This document shows positions 18,535 through 26,336 of a DNA stretch of 43,140 nt, piece by piece (positions within the stretch are counted from its first letter, which is position 1; the number at the start of each line of letters is the position of its first letter). Location: assembly GCF_001426685.1 (NCBI RefSeq), contig NZ_LMFB01000023.1, positions 39,002 through 82,141 of the forward strand, read 5' to 3'. The position numbers and the translations under genes were made by a program. This DNA comes from Rhizobium sp. Root483D2. GTDB lineage: Bacteria > Pseudomonadota > Alphaproteobacteria > Rhizobiales > Rhizobiaceae. The notes beneath the pieces were generated by a model. The model did not search any database. It worked only from the letters and a program-made list of their open reading frames with translations, and was not told the DNA's origin.

Positions 18535-20091
18535 TCAATTCGTGATGAGGGCGGTCAAGGACGTTTGCCTTGACCGATTGAGACTGCCTACCAGCCGCTT
18601 TGCTGCACCTCGATCTTTACCGAACAAATTGACGGCGGCGTTAAGTGAGCGAATTGCCTCATGGTCCGGAACCTTATGGGTATAAACAAGCGCAATCCCT
18701 GCTTGTTTGAATGCGTCATCACGGTTGCCGGGAGCCGCAGCGGCGGCAATATCACGAACAATTGCATCGATATCAGCCGATTCAAGTGCTGTTTGATCAG
18801 CCTTGGTTTCAGCTTCCGTTTCCTGTTCCGGTGTTTTCGGAACCTGTCTGGTGAGATAATCTTGCACATCCAACAAGGAATATTCCTTGGTCATGATGTT
18901 CTTCCAGCGACGCTTTGCAATGACGAAACCTTGCCCAAACTTCGAGTCGCATGGCATCGCAATCCATTTGTTGATTGAGCCGTACTTGGCTTCAATCGGC
19001 AAATCCTTCTTACCGAACCGAGATTCGAGAAGCGCGCGAACAACCTTGAAGATGTGACGATAATTGCCTTCGTTTACCGCCCGCGACAACGGAATGAGAA
19101 CGTGGAAACGATACGGGAAACCCTTGTGGCTGAAACTGTTGTAGATGAAGTTCGTGAAGCCTAAAGACGCGAGATAATCGGATACTGCTTCCGGCTTGTG
19201 GATTGAGTCATCGATATCGAAAGCCAGCATCTTGGATGTGGTCAGATTGCCAGCGATTTCGGCGGCACCAAGGTCACTGAACGCACCTTCTCGGAATTGG
19301 GAGCAATGAGCCTTGAACTTCAAAGGCATCTCACCAGCGCGTTCCATGAGACGGAACAGGTCTTCAATAGCATACGTCTGATAGGTCGGTTCTTTATCGG
19401 CGCCAGTTGACCAGATACGAGCGCCAAAGCCTTCATATTGTGGTGTGGCTTCATCGGCGGCAAGACGCTCCTTCTCAGCCTCATTTGCCCGATAGCGAGC
19501 GTTTGCGCCGACAGCAGCCGCCTTCGGATCGTAAGGAGCTTTCTTCTGTTCCTGAAGCTTCTCAATGCCAAGATCGATAAAGGTCGGTTCACCGCAACCG
19601 ATCATGGCTTGCATCCGCATTGCAGTTTGACGGTCGAACACGATCAGGGTCAGTTCTTCACCTTCACCATAGACGCGGTCATAGTCGCGCAAGCTGGTCC
19701 TGCCCAAAAACTGGTAAATCCGCTCAAAGGTCATGGAACGAACGGCTTCGTCACGCGAGATGGTCAGGAAGTCATCGAAGAAGTGGAAATCCATGGGCGT
19801 GTAGTTCAGCGCCGCCATATGAATTGCCATGTCATAGTCAGCCAGACCATTCCAGCCACGCGGGTCGGGCGAAACCCTGAGACTGGTCTTGTCTTCAGGA
19901 TTAGAGGTGTTTTCAAGCGACCAGCGGTAATCGTCCTGTTCAACCCATTTTCCATCGATCTTGACGGACTCCGGATTGTTCATTGTGAAGATGTGGCGTT
20001 TGTTCGGGAACATCTTCGCAATCATCGCGGCGGCTTTATCGAAGAATGTCTGAAACCCAACTTCCGCGTCATGAGCAAAGTCTTTGAGCAA
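18535..20091 (-). CDS. Helicase C-terminal domain fused to an AEP-type primase (second part of a frameshifted helicase-primase)
   Basis: A 518-residue frame with no good start; TTG at 20091 lacks a ribosome-binding site. The first 165 residues look like the second RecA domain of an SF2 helicase, with motif VI QFLGRTSLR at 127-135 and a preceding SPDPRGWNGLADYDMAI. Residues about 260-400 look like an archaeo-eukaryotic primase: the metal-binding FDIDDS at 291-296, the SFSHKGFPYRFHVLIPLS motif at 319-336, and KYGSINKWIAMPC. A helical tail ends in LNRSRQTSLTA. The missing first RecA domain is encoded in the adjacent frame (20022-20942), with 70 bases of overlap. A 9-bp hairpin (18552-18576, CGGTCAAGG/CCTTGACCG) overlaps the last codons. 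It is the likely replication initiator of the element. Confidence 0.75.
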   Translation of the reverse strand: MLKDFAHDAEVGFQTFFDKAAAMIAKMFPNKRHIFTMNNPESVKIDGKWVEQDDYRWSLENTSNPEDKTSLRVSPDPRGWNGLADYDMAIHMAALNYTPMDFHFFDDFLTISRDEAVRSMTFERIYQFLGRTSLRDYDRVYGEGEELTLIVFDRQTAMRMQAMIGCGEPTFIDLGIEKLQEQKKAPYDPKAAAVGANARYRANEAEKERLAADEATPQYEGFGARIWSTGADKEPTYQTYAIEDLFRLMERAGEMPLKFKAHCSQFREGAFSDLGAAEIAGNLTTSKMLAFDIDDSIHKPEAVSDYLASLGFTNFIYNSFSHKGFPYRFHVLIPLSRAVNEGNYRHIFKVVRALLESRFGKKDLPIEAKYGSINKWIAMPCDSKFGQGFVIAKRRWKNIMTKEYSLLDVQDYLTRQVPKTPEQETEAETKADQTALESADIDAIVRDIAAAAAPGNRDDAFKQAGIALVYTHKVPDHEAIRSLNAAVNLFGKDRGAAKRLVGSLNRSRQTSLTALITN

Positions 20092-20942
20092 TTGCGGTGT
20101 GAGAAATAGAAAATCTTGGTCTGCTTCGCTTTGTGCGAATGGTCGTCGTAAAAGCCTTTGATTATGCCGTGCGGGACAAATCGAATGTTTTGCTCATGCA
20201 CCATGTAAAGGAAACTATCCCTGAAATTTGCACCAAGGATCGTGACCGATTTAAAGCCGAGAAAGACAGACGGTTGCATCAAGGTGCAAAATGTCAGTCG
20301 AATGCCGTCACTATCAATGAATTTGTTGTGCGCTTCCGTGTCGATGACCATGCGGTAATGCTCGCACATCAATGTTTCCAGGATTTTTGGTAGCGATGGC
20401 TTATCGTTGCCTCTTTTATCTTTCTGTGGGGCAAAGCTGACCAGTCGTTCCGCACGCCATTTGGAAAGAAATTCAACACCCTCATTTGAGATGCACAGAT
20501 CAAGGAAAGCGGCGTTCTCTTTTGTAGGAGACACCGTGAAATAGTTGCGAACGTCCTTTTTGGAAAGCACCATCCCTTCAACATAAAACGACTCATAGAT
20601 GTTGGGGATTTCGTCAATGAAGAGATGGTAATCCGCCATGTACATGCGGTTGAGCTTCAATATGACATCAAGGTTCGCAATGATCACCTTATGTTCGCCA
20701 GTGCCGGTTGCCGCAATCAACGCTTGCTGACAATTGGTCCCGTTTTCACTGTCGATCTGAAGGACGGAAACGCCAGCCTTTTCAAGCTTTGCAGCGGTCT
20801 CTTTGCTCAGCGTGGTGTTGGGAGTGGCAATCAGAAATTTATCTGATGCAGGTGATGATGCGATAAAATCAATTGTACGGCTGGTCTTGCGAGCGCCAAC
20901 GAGAGCATCAACGAATTGTACGGTAGGTAATTTTTGTGACAT
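20022..20942 (-). CDS. SF2 helicase N-terminal part (first part of a frameshifted helicase-primase)
   Basis: A 306-residue frame starting MSQKLPTVQFVD with an AAAGGA-type ribosome-binding site. It has a Walker A-like loop ALVGARKT at 13-20, in which the usual Gly before Lys is Arg; motif Ia FLIATPNTTL; and Walker B LFIDE at 107-111 followed by IPN. After about residue 270 the sequence KIFYFSH stops matching, while the +1 frame continues TPQLLKDFAHDAEVGFQ into the helicase C-terminal domain. So a one-base difference near 20095-20110 splits one protein of about 800 residues. Whether this is mutation, sequencing error or recoding cannot be told from the sequence. A long structured leader precedes it. 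Confidence 0.75.
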   Translation of the reverse strand: MSQKLPTVQFVDALVGARKTSRTIDFIASSPASDKFLIATPNTTLSKETAAKLEKAGVSVLQIDSENGTNCQQALIAATGTGEHKVIIANLDVILKLNRMYMADYHLFIDEIPNIYESFYVEGMVLSKKDVRNYFTVSPTKENAAFLDLCISNEGVEFLSKWRAERLVSFAPQKDKRGNDKPSLPKILETLMCEHYRMVIDTEAHNKFIDSDGIRLTFCTLMQPSVFLGFKSVTILGANFRDSFLYMVHEQNIRFVPHGIIKGFYDDHSHKAKQTKIFYFSHRNCSKTLLMTRKLGFRHSSIKPPR

Positions 20943-20964
20943 GAATCCTTTCTGCCTTGGTGTT

Positions 20965-21010
20965 GAAATAGAAAAAGGTCTCGCGCCGGTTGGACATTCG
21001 CGAGACCTTT
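20965..21010 (-). terminator. Hairpin with T-run in the helicase leader (candidate attenuator)
   Basis: On the minus strand AAAGGTCTCGCG (21010-20999) pairs perfectly with CGCGAGACCTTT (20985-20974) around a 13-base loop, followed by TTCTATTT, so the 3' side reads CCTTTTTCTATTT. It sits 23 to 32 bases upstream of the helicase ATG at 20942, so it would terminate most leader transcripts unless prevented. Confidence 0.7.
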
Positions 21011-21085
21011 GACCAAATCTATTCAATGGCATTAAGGATTGCGGAACTAACCGATTGTCTTGACCTATGGAAAAATAAGCCAAGC

Positions 21086-21117
21086 GTCCAACCGGCTTCG
21101 TTCCAATGTTTTATATA
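21086..21117 (-). promoter_or_regulatory. Putative helicase promoter -10 and 5' anti-loop sequence
   Basis: A TATATAA box (minus strand, 21117-21111) would start RNA at about 21104. The transcript's first bases would then include CCGGTTGGAC (21095-21086), which is exactly complementary over 10 bases to the loop GTCCAACCGG of the downstream attenuator hairpin. I see no good -35 box. Confidence 0.45.
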
Positions 21118-21290
21118 GCGTTCTGGGGAGTTGCATTCGGGTCATCTAGACCGGTTTTGCAAAAATAACTATACAGATATAAAGATTTCTTGGCAATCGA
21201 TATTGTAAGATTTTGTAATCATACTTCCCGACAAATAAGCTTCAAATCGCATTCCAACTTATGGGTAATCGAAAAAACTTAGCAGGAAAT

Positions 21291-21332
21291 GCTCATAGTA
21301 AGCCTAAGGAATTCCTTAGACTCGTTATGAGC
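21291..21332. other. 42-bp concentric palindrome, candidate replication or transfer site
   Basis: A perfect 16-bp palindrome CTAAGGAATTCCTTAG (21304-21319) is nested exactly at the centre of outer arms GCTCATA (21291-21297) and TATGAGC (21326-21332); most of the intervening bases can also pair, including two G-T wobbles. There is no T-run and no flanking gene end, so it is not a terminator. Confidence 0.6.
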
Positions 21333-21918
21333 AAAAAGTGACAAATTTTTCGACTTCCAATCGGTTGGAATGCCACCAATTGCTTTCTGTACCCCATGGC
21401 GACCAGCTGCCCACATGCTATGGCGCTGAAGACGACTTGAGAGTTGCCCGTCTCGCTACCGATCAGCCGCCGCTTGCCGCTCGATATGCCGCCGTTCGCC
21501 GGGAAGATGCCGTTCGTCTTAACACACCCGGAATTCCACACGGTTCATATAAAAACTTAGAGCAGGGGCATGAGCCCCAACTGCCCGACCGTTATGCCGC
21601 TAAAAATCGTCCAGAAAAATTCGGCGTACCAAAAAGCGACAAGAATATTGTTTTCCTCACATCCATCGACGTTTCGCCCGGATTCGAAACACTCCGCTTT
21701 AATCCAGCCGAAATCCCGCAAGCAACGTGATCCTATATGGTGCAGAAAATGCGAAAATACACCGCTTGCGAGGGCAGATACCGCGCCTCGACAATTTGAT
21801 GCTTCAGTTTCATTTTCGGTTAACTGATCTTATTAGCAAAAATTCAAACAGCCTCGTTTAAACCTCTTCTCACGGCGGAACAAAGTGGTTCCACGGCAAC
21901 GAGATCAGGAGAGATTTA

Positions 21919-22098
21919 ATGTCGAAGATTTTTGCACGTTTCATGAAAGACGAATCTGGCGCAACCGCAATTGAATACGGTCTCATTGCCGCTCTGGTTT
22001 CGGTAGCCCTGATCGGTGGCGCAACAGCACTCGGTTCCTCGCTCGACGCGACGTTCACAAAGCTGTCCGGTGATCTGGACGCTGCGAAAACCAATTAA
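21919..22098 (+). CDS. Flp/Fap-type pilin
   Basis: A 59-residue prepilin with a short basic leader (MSKIFARFMKDESGATAIEYG) and a single hydrophobic helix LIAALVSVALIGGATALGSSL. The ATAIEYGLIAAL region is the hallmark of Flp pilins, which are processed by a TadV/CpaA-type prepilin peptidase just before the hydrophobic stretch and assembled by the Tad/Cpa machinery. The ATG at 21919 has an AGGAGA ribosome-binding site, and a strong terminator follows at 22176. No tad/cpa gene is in the element, so this solitary pilin would rely on the host machinery. Confidence 0.93.
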   Translation: MSKIFARFMKDESGATAIEYGLIAALVSVALIGGATALGSSLDATFTKLSGDLDAAKTN

Positions 22099-22175
22099 GC
22101 GATTTACGAGGCGTTAAGGTTTACGCCTTATACAGATTTTGACCTCCACCACGTGGTTGTCAGCACAAACTTACA

Positions 22176-22211
22176 CCGGACAATGAGGGTTCCCCCGTTG
22201 TCCGGTTTTTT
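22176..22211 (+). terminator. Intrinsic terminator of the Flp pilin gene
   Basis: CCGGACAA pairs with TTGTCCGG, with further G/C pairing inside, followed by TTTTTT. It lies 77 bases downstream of the pilin stop, giving a monocistronic transcript. Confidence 0.88.
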
Positions 22212-22383
22212 GTGTTTGGTCTCCGGTGGGGCTCGTCATCTGGCAGAAGCTCGAAGTTCAGCGCACGATTCATAATATGGACGACCATATTCATATTTCG
22301 CGAAAGTCCAGCCGGGGTGGTGGGGTGCAAATTTCCAGCACACAACCTTAAATCGTGGTGAAATCGACTGGCTTGGCTGCTGA

Positions 22384-23037
22384 TCAACTCCTATCAATAA
22401 TCCGCTTGACTGATGTTGATGTCCACTCGCCACCGCGTGGTGTCTGCTGACCAGCTGTGTTCAAGGCATCTGCTATTGCCTGCAATGTCTCGCCAGCATC
22501 CCGAAGCCTAGCGATGATGGGTAAGACTGATGATGCGAAGCGATCCGCCTTAGCTTTTGCTGCCTTGTTGCGTTCATTGGTCTTGTCTCTCAATCCACCA
22601 AGCTTCACGCCACGCGCCTTCGCTGCCTGAAGCGCTGCCTTGGTTCGGATGCTGATGAAATCGCGTTCCTGCTCTGCCAGTGCGGCATAGATGTGGAGCG
22701 AGAATTTATCGGCATGCGGCATGGAAGCCACGCGAAGCTTTACCTTTGGATCATCCATTACGATTGCGATGAAGGAAACCTTACGGGAAAGACGATCAAG
22801 TTTAGAAACCAGCAGTTCAGCGCCGGTCTTTCGGGCTAGAGCGAGTGCCTTGGTCAGTTCAGGGCGATCATCGTCGGCACCCGATTGGACTTCCGTGAAT
22901 TCGGCGATGACTTCGAAGGGAACATCGGAGAAGTTGTCGAGGTAGATGGCAATGTCGCGCTTCTGTGCTTCGAGACCAAGCCCTGATTTACCCTGATCCG
23001 CCGTGCTCACGCGAGTGTACGTGATGTATTGCTTCAT
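22384..23037 (-). CDS. Serine recombinase (resolvase/invertase family)
   Basis: A 217-residue small serine recombinase. The catalytic serine is in YTRVSTADQG (Ser11), with the conserved SKLDRLSR, MPHADKFSLHIYAALAEQERDFIS and IRTKAALQAAKARG regions, and a C-terminal helix-turn-helix (LQAIADALNTAGQQTPRGGEW). It lacks the zinc and coiled-coil parts of large serine integrases, so it is more likely a resolvase or invertase than the element's integrase. The ATG at 23037 is preferred over an upstream ATG at 23073 because MKQYITYTRVS is the family's usual beginning. Confidence 0.92.
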   Translation of the reverse strand: MKQYITYTRVSTADQGKSGLGLEAQKRDIAIYLDNFSDVPFEVIAEFTEVQSGADDDRPELTKALALARKTGAELLVSKLDRLSRKVSFIAIVMDDPKVKLRVASMPHADKFSLHIYAALAEQERDFISIRTKAALQAAKARGVKLGGLRDKTNERNKAAKAKADRFASSVLPIIARLRDAGETLQAIADALNTAGQQTPRGGEWTSTSVKRIIDRS

Positions 23038-23334
23038 TGAATGGGTCACTCTCTGTTGACGAAAGTATATCAATCACAACAGCCTATGTCAAATAACTAC
23101 AGTCGTTGTGAATGATATATTTAGCCAAAGCGACCTTCAGCCACCAGGTGAAAGTAGTGAGGGACCATCCTATTATTGTTGGATTGTTCAGCAATGAACA
23201 GTCTTGTGGGGAGTTTTGGCGATGCCAGCAGCCGGGGCGAGAAACGTGGTGACGCACAGAAACTATTTCCGTCGATAACAGTTTCGTGCTCGTAACGCGC
23301 CAGTGCTGACAACCCCTTTAGGTGATCATCGGTC

Positions 23335-23589
23335 ATGCCATCTATCAACGAAGCCATCATCGAACTCTTGCAGAGGATCGGAGCAACGACTGCCGAGCCG
23401 GTAAGCTGTTTCGATATCGGTGTGCCCCTTGTTGCGAGAGGCTTCACCGAAATGGAAGTTTTGAACGGGCTGCTTAGGCTACAGGGTGAAGGACTATTCG
23501 ATTTCGTTGGCGGCAATAGGCTGCGGTTAGTGAAAGCTTTACCCGACCCTCGGCAGCCTGCCACAACAGTGCGAACACCGACACATTAG
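23335..23589 (+). CDS. Small hypothetical protein, winged-helix-like
   Basis: An 84-residue protein, MPSINEAIIELLQRIGATTAEPV, with a pattern of helix, helix, then a LQGEGLFDFVGGNRLRLV beta hairpin that resembles a winged helix. The AGGTGATC stretch upstream could be its ribosome-binding site. It converges on the minus-strand gene at 23590. No family is recognised. Confidence 0.5.
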   Translation: MPSINEAIIELLQRIGATTAEPVSCFDIGVPLVARGFTEMEVLNGLLRLQGEGLFDFVGGNRLRLVKALPDPRQPATTVRTPTH

Positions 23590-23829
23590 TCATATTCGCT
23601 TGTCGTCCATGAGCTGAACGTCGCCCAATGCCCATTCATTATCTTTCGAGCTTGGACGCGTCTCTGTGCCATCCCATCCGAGGTTATGGCAATATGCTTC
23701 ACCAGCTGCGATGCCTACCGCACGATTTGCATATGGACCGGGCAAGTTCTCAAATCTGTTCCGGAATTCGACAAAGACGCCCTTTGTCACAACGTCGAAC
23801 ATGATGAGCATGCCCGCTTCATAAGCCAT
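23590..23829 (-). CDS. Hypothetical protein, 79 residues
   Basis: Starts MAYEAGMLIMFDVVTKGVFVEF after a GGAG ribosome-binding site and contains GEAYCHNLGWDGTETRPSSK. It abuts the stop of the converging 23335-23589 gene with no spacer. The composition is protein-like but I do not recognise the family. Confidence 0.5.
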   Translation of the reverse strand: MAYEAGMLIMFDVVTKGVFVEFRNRFENLPGPYANRAVGIAAGEAYCHNLGWDGTETRPSSKDNEWALGDVQLMDDKRI

Positions 23830-24045
23830 TTCGCAAATACTCCGCTACGTGGATCAGACGATGACAGGTCCAACGCGAATAAGAAGACTGTGTTCCGAAG
23901 TTTTTCTCTTATCCACAATTAGCGGTAGAGAGCGTTGGACGGCGATCCTTACCATGATCCGCCTGATCAGCACCCGATCCGCCCAACATTCGCCCATTTG
24001 ATGCATCTTTATTCGTCGCCAGTAAGTGCAAACTGGAAGTCTCAA

Positions 24046-24240
24046 TTGATCAAAAAACGTCCATCTCCGGCGCAGCTTCGACTGTGGCTGGCAAGAATAA
24101 ATGCCAATGGTGCCAAGGGCGTCTCTATCGAAGAGACCGCAAACACCTTCAACGAGATGATGAAATGTTGGGAAGCCGTTGAGGGCATTGGCGGAAGCGA
24201 CAACGATCCCACTGAGGGAATCAAGCCAACCAAAAGCTGA
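24046..24240 (+). CDS. Small hypothetical protein, paralogue of the gene at 24698
   Basis: A 64-residue protein starting at the TTG at 24046 (GGAAG ribosome-binding site), with core PSPAQLRLWLARINANGAKG followed by EETANTFNEMMKCWEAVE. It shares length and the pattern P-S-x-A-Q-x-R-L-W-x-A-R ... M-x-x-x-W-x-A-V-E with the protein at 24698-24895, showing an old duplication within the element. An upstream in-frame start at 24001 or 23935 would add residues with no counterpart in the paralogue. Function unknown; two helices are predicted. Confidence 0.6.
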   Translation: MIKKRPSPAQLRLWLARINANGAKGVSIEETANTFNEMMKCWEAVEGIGGSDNDPTEGIKPTKS

Positions 24241-24331
24241 TTTCGACACCCTAACCATTTTAGATAGGTTGTTCTTCAATTCTGTCCGATATACATCCCA
24301 CGTCCAGAAGTTTCGGAATTGATCCTTAGTC

Positions 24332-24607
24332 ATGGAATTCACTCTTTTCGCGTTTGAAATACCTCCGGTTCGTTCCGGCACTTTGATATTTGCAGACAAC
24401 TTGAAAGAGTGTGAGAGTGCTGCTTTAGAGCTTCGCCGAGAACTGAAGCAACTGGACGCAGATGACGTCCCTGCTATTGGTATATTTAAGTGCTGGATGC
24501 GCGTGCCCGATGTTGACACAATCAAGCATGTTTTGAACGGTGATGTCGAATTATTGCAGTCATGTTTGATGGAGCGTAAGCTAATAGCGGTCGTTTCGGA
24601 TAGCTAA
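24332..24607 (+). CDS. Hypothetical protein, 91 residues
   Basis: Starts MEFTLFAFEIPPVRSGTLIF and contains ESAALELRRELKQLDADDVP and a CWMRVPDVDTIKHVLNGDVEL segment. It lies between the two paralogous small genes on the plus strand. The start context is weak. No family recognised. Confidence 0.5.
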   Translation: MEFTLFAFEIPPVRSGTLIFADNLKECESAALELRRELKQLDADDVPAIGIFKCWMRVPDVDTIKHVLNGDVELLQSCLMERKLIAVVSDS

Positions 24608-24697
24608 TCTTGAAACGTTCTTCCGCCGTTCGTCTTACGTTTCTTTATATTTCTATTTTTTAATATACGCCTTATTTCAGAATGTGGAACTTTAACA

Positions 24698-24895
24698 ATG
24701 AAAGAGCCATCGGAGGCGCAAAAGCGACTTTGGCGTGCCCGCGTGAAGTCGGAGCTTATCAAAGGAACGTCGCCGGAAGTGACGACCGAGATCATTGAGA
24801 CCATGATTGATGCGTGGCGGGCGGTTGAGGACCATGCTGTTGAACGCCCTGATAAGGCGTTATCGAGGCGAAAGAAGAAGCAGCCTTTACAATAG
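24698..24895 (+). CDS. Small hypothetical protein, paralogue of the gene at 24046
   Basis: A 65-residue basic protein starting MKEPSEAQKRLWRARVKSEL, then EVTTEIIETMIDAWRAVE and a Lys/Arg-rich tail. It aligns over most of its length with the 64-residue protein at 24046. The basic tail is unique to this copy. It is convergent with the next gene, with two bases between the stops. Confidence 0.6.
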   Translation: MKEPSEAQKRLWRARVKSELIKGTSPEVTTEIIETMIDAWRAVEDHAVERPDKALSRRKKKQPLQ

Positions 24896-24897
24896 CC

Positions 24898-25197
24898 TTA
24901 CGAAGCGTCCTTGCCGAGCTTCTGGCGTGCGGTGAGCAAAGCCGATCCGCTTTCCAGCAGAACGATATCGCCATTCCACTTTGCATCTCGTGCCGCCTGT
25001 AGGTCAGGCAAGAGTGAATCCGCTTCGCGAAATAGGGCGAGGGCGGTCTCTGCATGCTGAATAGCCATGATTGCCGCCACCTTGGCTTCATCGTTTCCGA
25101 GCATTTCAGCGTCTTGAACAGTTTCAGTTGCATGGATTCTGTGAATTCTCGCTAACATAACAGCGTCAACGACCTGTATCGAGAATTTGTCCTGCAT
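24898..25197 (-). CDS. Hypothetical helical protein, paralogue of the gene at 26031
   Basis: A 99-residue, mostly helical acidic protein starting MQDKFSIQVVDAVMLARIHR. Its last 37 residues, beginning LPDLQAARDAKWNGDIVLL and then SALLTARQKLGKDAS, match the pattern of the protein at 26031-26336, and so do the earlier segments. The start at 25197 gives nearly the same length as its paralogue; an upstream ATG at 25230 has no ribosome-binding site. Function unknown. Confidence 0.6.
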   Translation of the reverse strand: MQDKFSIQVVDAVMLARIHRIHATETVQDAEMLGNDEAKVAAIMAIQHAETALALFREADSLLPDLQAARDAKWNGDIVLLESGSALLTARQKLGKDAS

Positions 25198-25298
25198 TGA
25201 AATATGGCCCTCTTGCTGTGGAGGGAACATAATTCACAATTGCTAATATTTCAGTGTGCTGGAGAAATGCATGTGGGATTGCGCAACAGACCCCTACA

Positions 25299-25532
25299 TT
25301 AACTGTGAAGGATGTCCCTGAAAACCAGCTTGAAAATTACGACATGGTCACCTTCGCAGACTTCGAAGATCGGATTGCCAATTGGCGCACCAAGCGTAAT
25401 CTGCTCTGCCAGCATTTCACGTGCCGCTACAATGGCTTCAGTTCTGGCGCTGTCCACATCTTCTAATTCAACCCCGACCGTGTCTTCTTCGAACGTTTCG
25501 CCGTCACGTAGATGAAAAAAGTAGATCGCCAT
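25299..25532 (-). CDS. DUF6894-like protein
   Basis: A 77-residue protein with the pattern M-x-I-Y-F-F-H-L-R-D-G, then DTVGVELEDVDSARTEAIVAAREMLAEQI, then a C-terminal beta pair. This is typical of the small DUF6894 family common in Rhizobiales. Function unknown. Confidence 0.75.
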   Translation of the reverse strand: MAIYFFHLRDGETFEEDTVGVELEDVDSARTEAIVAAREMLAEQITLGAPIGNPIFEVCEGDHVVIFKLVFRDILHS

Positions 25533-25592
25533 GGCGTGCCGCTCTGTCCAGAGTTGAGACAGTTAACGGGATCAAGTGTTTGTTGTTCCGAG

Positions 25593-25886
25593 TTATTTCT
25601 TGAAGGGGAGGATGATCGCAGATTGGGTTTCTCGCTGCGGTTCCATACGATCGAAAATCTCTTCGTACTCGTTGATCGCCTCTTGAGCGGACGATAGCCG
25701 CCTCTCGTAACTATTGAACCGCCGTACTGACTGCGATTGGGCACCATTCAAAGCTGCCCTCAAGGCGTCCAATTCCTGTCTGGCGTCGATCATCTTTTGC
25801 AGATCACGCGCGTTTGCTCGGTAACCAACCGCCAAGCCTATCGCGAAAACTATCATAGTAAGGCTGATTATCGCGAATGTGAGCAT
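25593..25886 (-). CDS. Small membrane protein with a coiled coil
   Basis: A 97-residue protein. Residues 1-23 form one membrane helix (MLTFAIISLTMIVFAIGLAV), and residues 28-85 are charged and helical with coiled-coil spacing (ARDLQKMIDARQELDALRAA, then ERRLSSAQEAINEYEEIFDRM). The topology resembles small phage or element proteins with a short membrane anchor and cytoplasmic coil. It is upstream of the DUF6894 gene on the same strand. Confidence 0.6.
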   Translation of the reverse strand: MLTFAIISLTMIVFAIGLAVGYRANARDLQKMIDARQELDALRAALNGAQSQSVRRFNSYERRLSSAQEAINEYEEIFDRMEPQRETQSAIILPFKK

Positions 25887-26030
25887 GCGAACCTATCTCA
25901 TTCAAAGCATTGCCCGCACCATAGCCCAATCGAGATATCTGCACCACGCCAAACCAAACGAGTGCGGTAATCGGCGAACGACATGGCTACATCGCCGTAA
26001 ATGGCGGACGTCAATTGGCGCGCTATGCTA

Positions 26031-26336
26031 TCAGGGGGCCGGTTTATCCAGTTTATACCGAGCAGCCAGCAACGCCGATCTGCTGATGATCAGGGTGAAA
26101 TCAGCTTCGAGTTTTGCTTTCACGGCGGCATCTAAGTCGGGCAGAAGCGGCAAGACCCCAAGATAGCCAATTAAAGCCCTTTCGGAACCTTCAAACGCTT
26201 CGTCTGCTTTCAGGAGTGCTTCTTTGTGAGATTTTGCTTGGGCTTCATCAATTAGTTGCAAGGCACTGGTACGGTGCAGCCCTGCGAGGATCATTGCTTC
26301 ATCTATTTGATCGACGAGATTTTCCTCAATTGCCAT
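26031..26336 (-). CDS. Hypothetical helical protein, paralogue of the gene at 24898
   Basis: A 101-residue helical protein starting MAIEENLVDQIDEAMILAGL at 26336, after GGAG. The C-terminal pattern LPDLDAAVKAKLEADFTLI followed by SRSALLAARYKLDKPAP parallels the protein at 24898. The open frame extends to 26465 but the ribosome-binding site supports 26336. Function unknown. Confidence 0.6.
   Translation of the reverse strand: MAIEENLVDQIDEAMILAGLHRTSALQLIDEAQAKSHKEALLKADEAFEGSERALIGYLGVLPLLPDLDAAVKAKLEADFTLIISRSALLAARYKLDKPAP

Larger units (their letters stand above)
20943..21918. other. Long non-coding region upstream of the helicase-primase
   Basis: Nearly 1 kb, AT-rich at 21110-21350, holding the helicase leader hairpin, a putative minus-strand promoter, a 42-bp concentric palindrome and the promoter of the Flp pilin. 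Open frames at 21338-21730 (plus) and 21293-21541 (minus) have no ribosome-binding site and no protein-like pattern. Its position next to the replication gene makes it a candidate origin region. Confidence 0.55.

Noticed and set aside
21338..21730. 130-residue open frame on the plus strand in the helicase leader region
   Set aside because: No ribosome-binding site, no protein-like hydrophobic pattern, overlapping minus-strand frames of similar length, and location inside the candidate origin region.
22160..22387. 75-residue minus-strand frame between pilin terminator and resolvase gene
   Set aside because: It overlaps the pilin terminator and the resolvase end, has no ribosome-binding site, and reads as chance coding.
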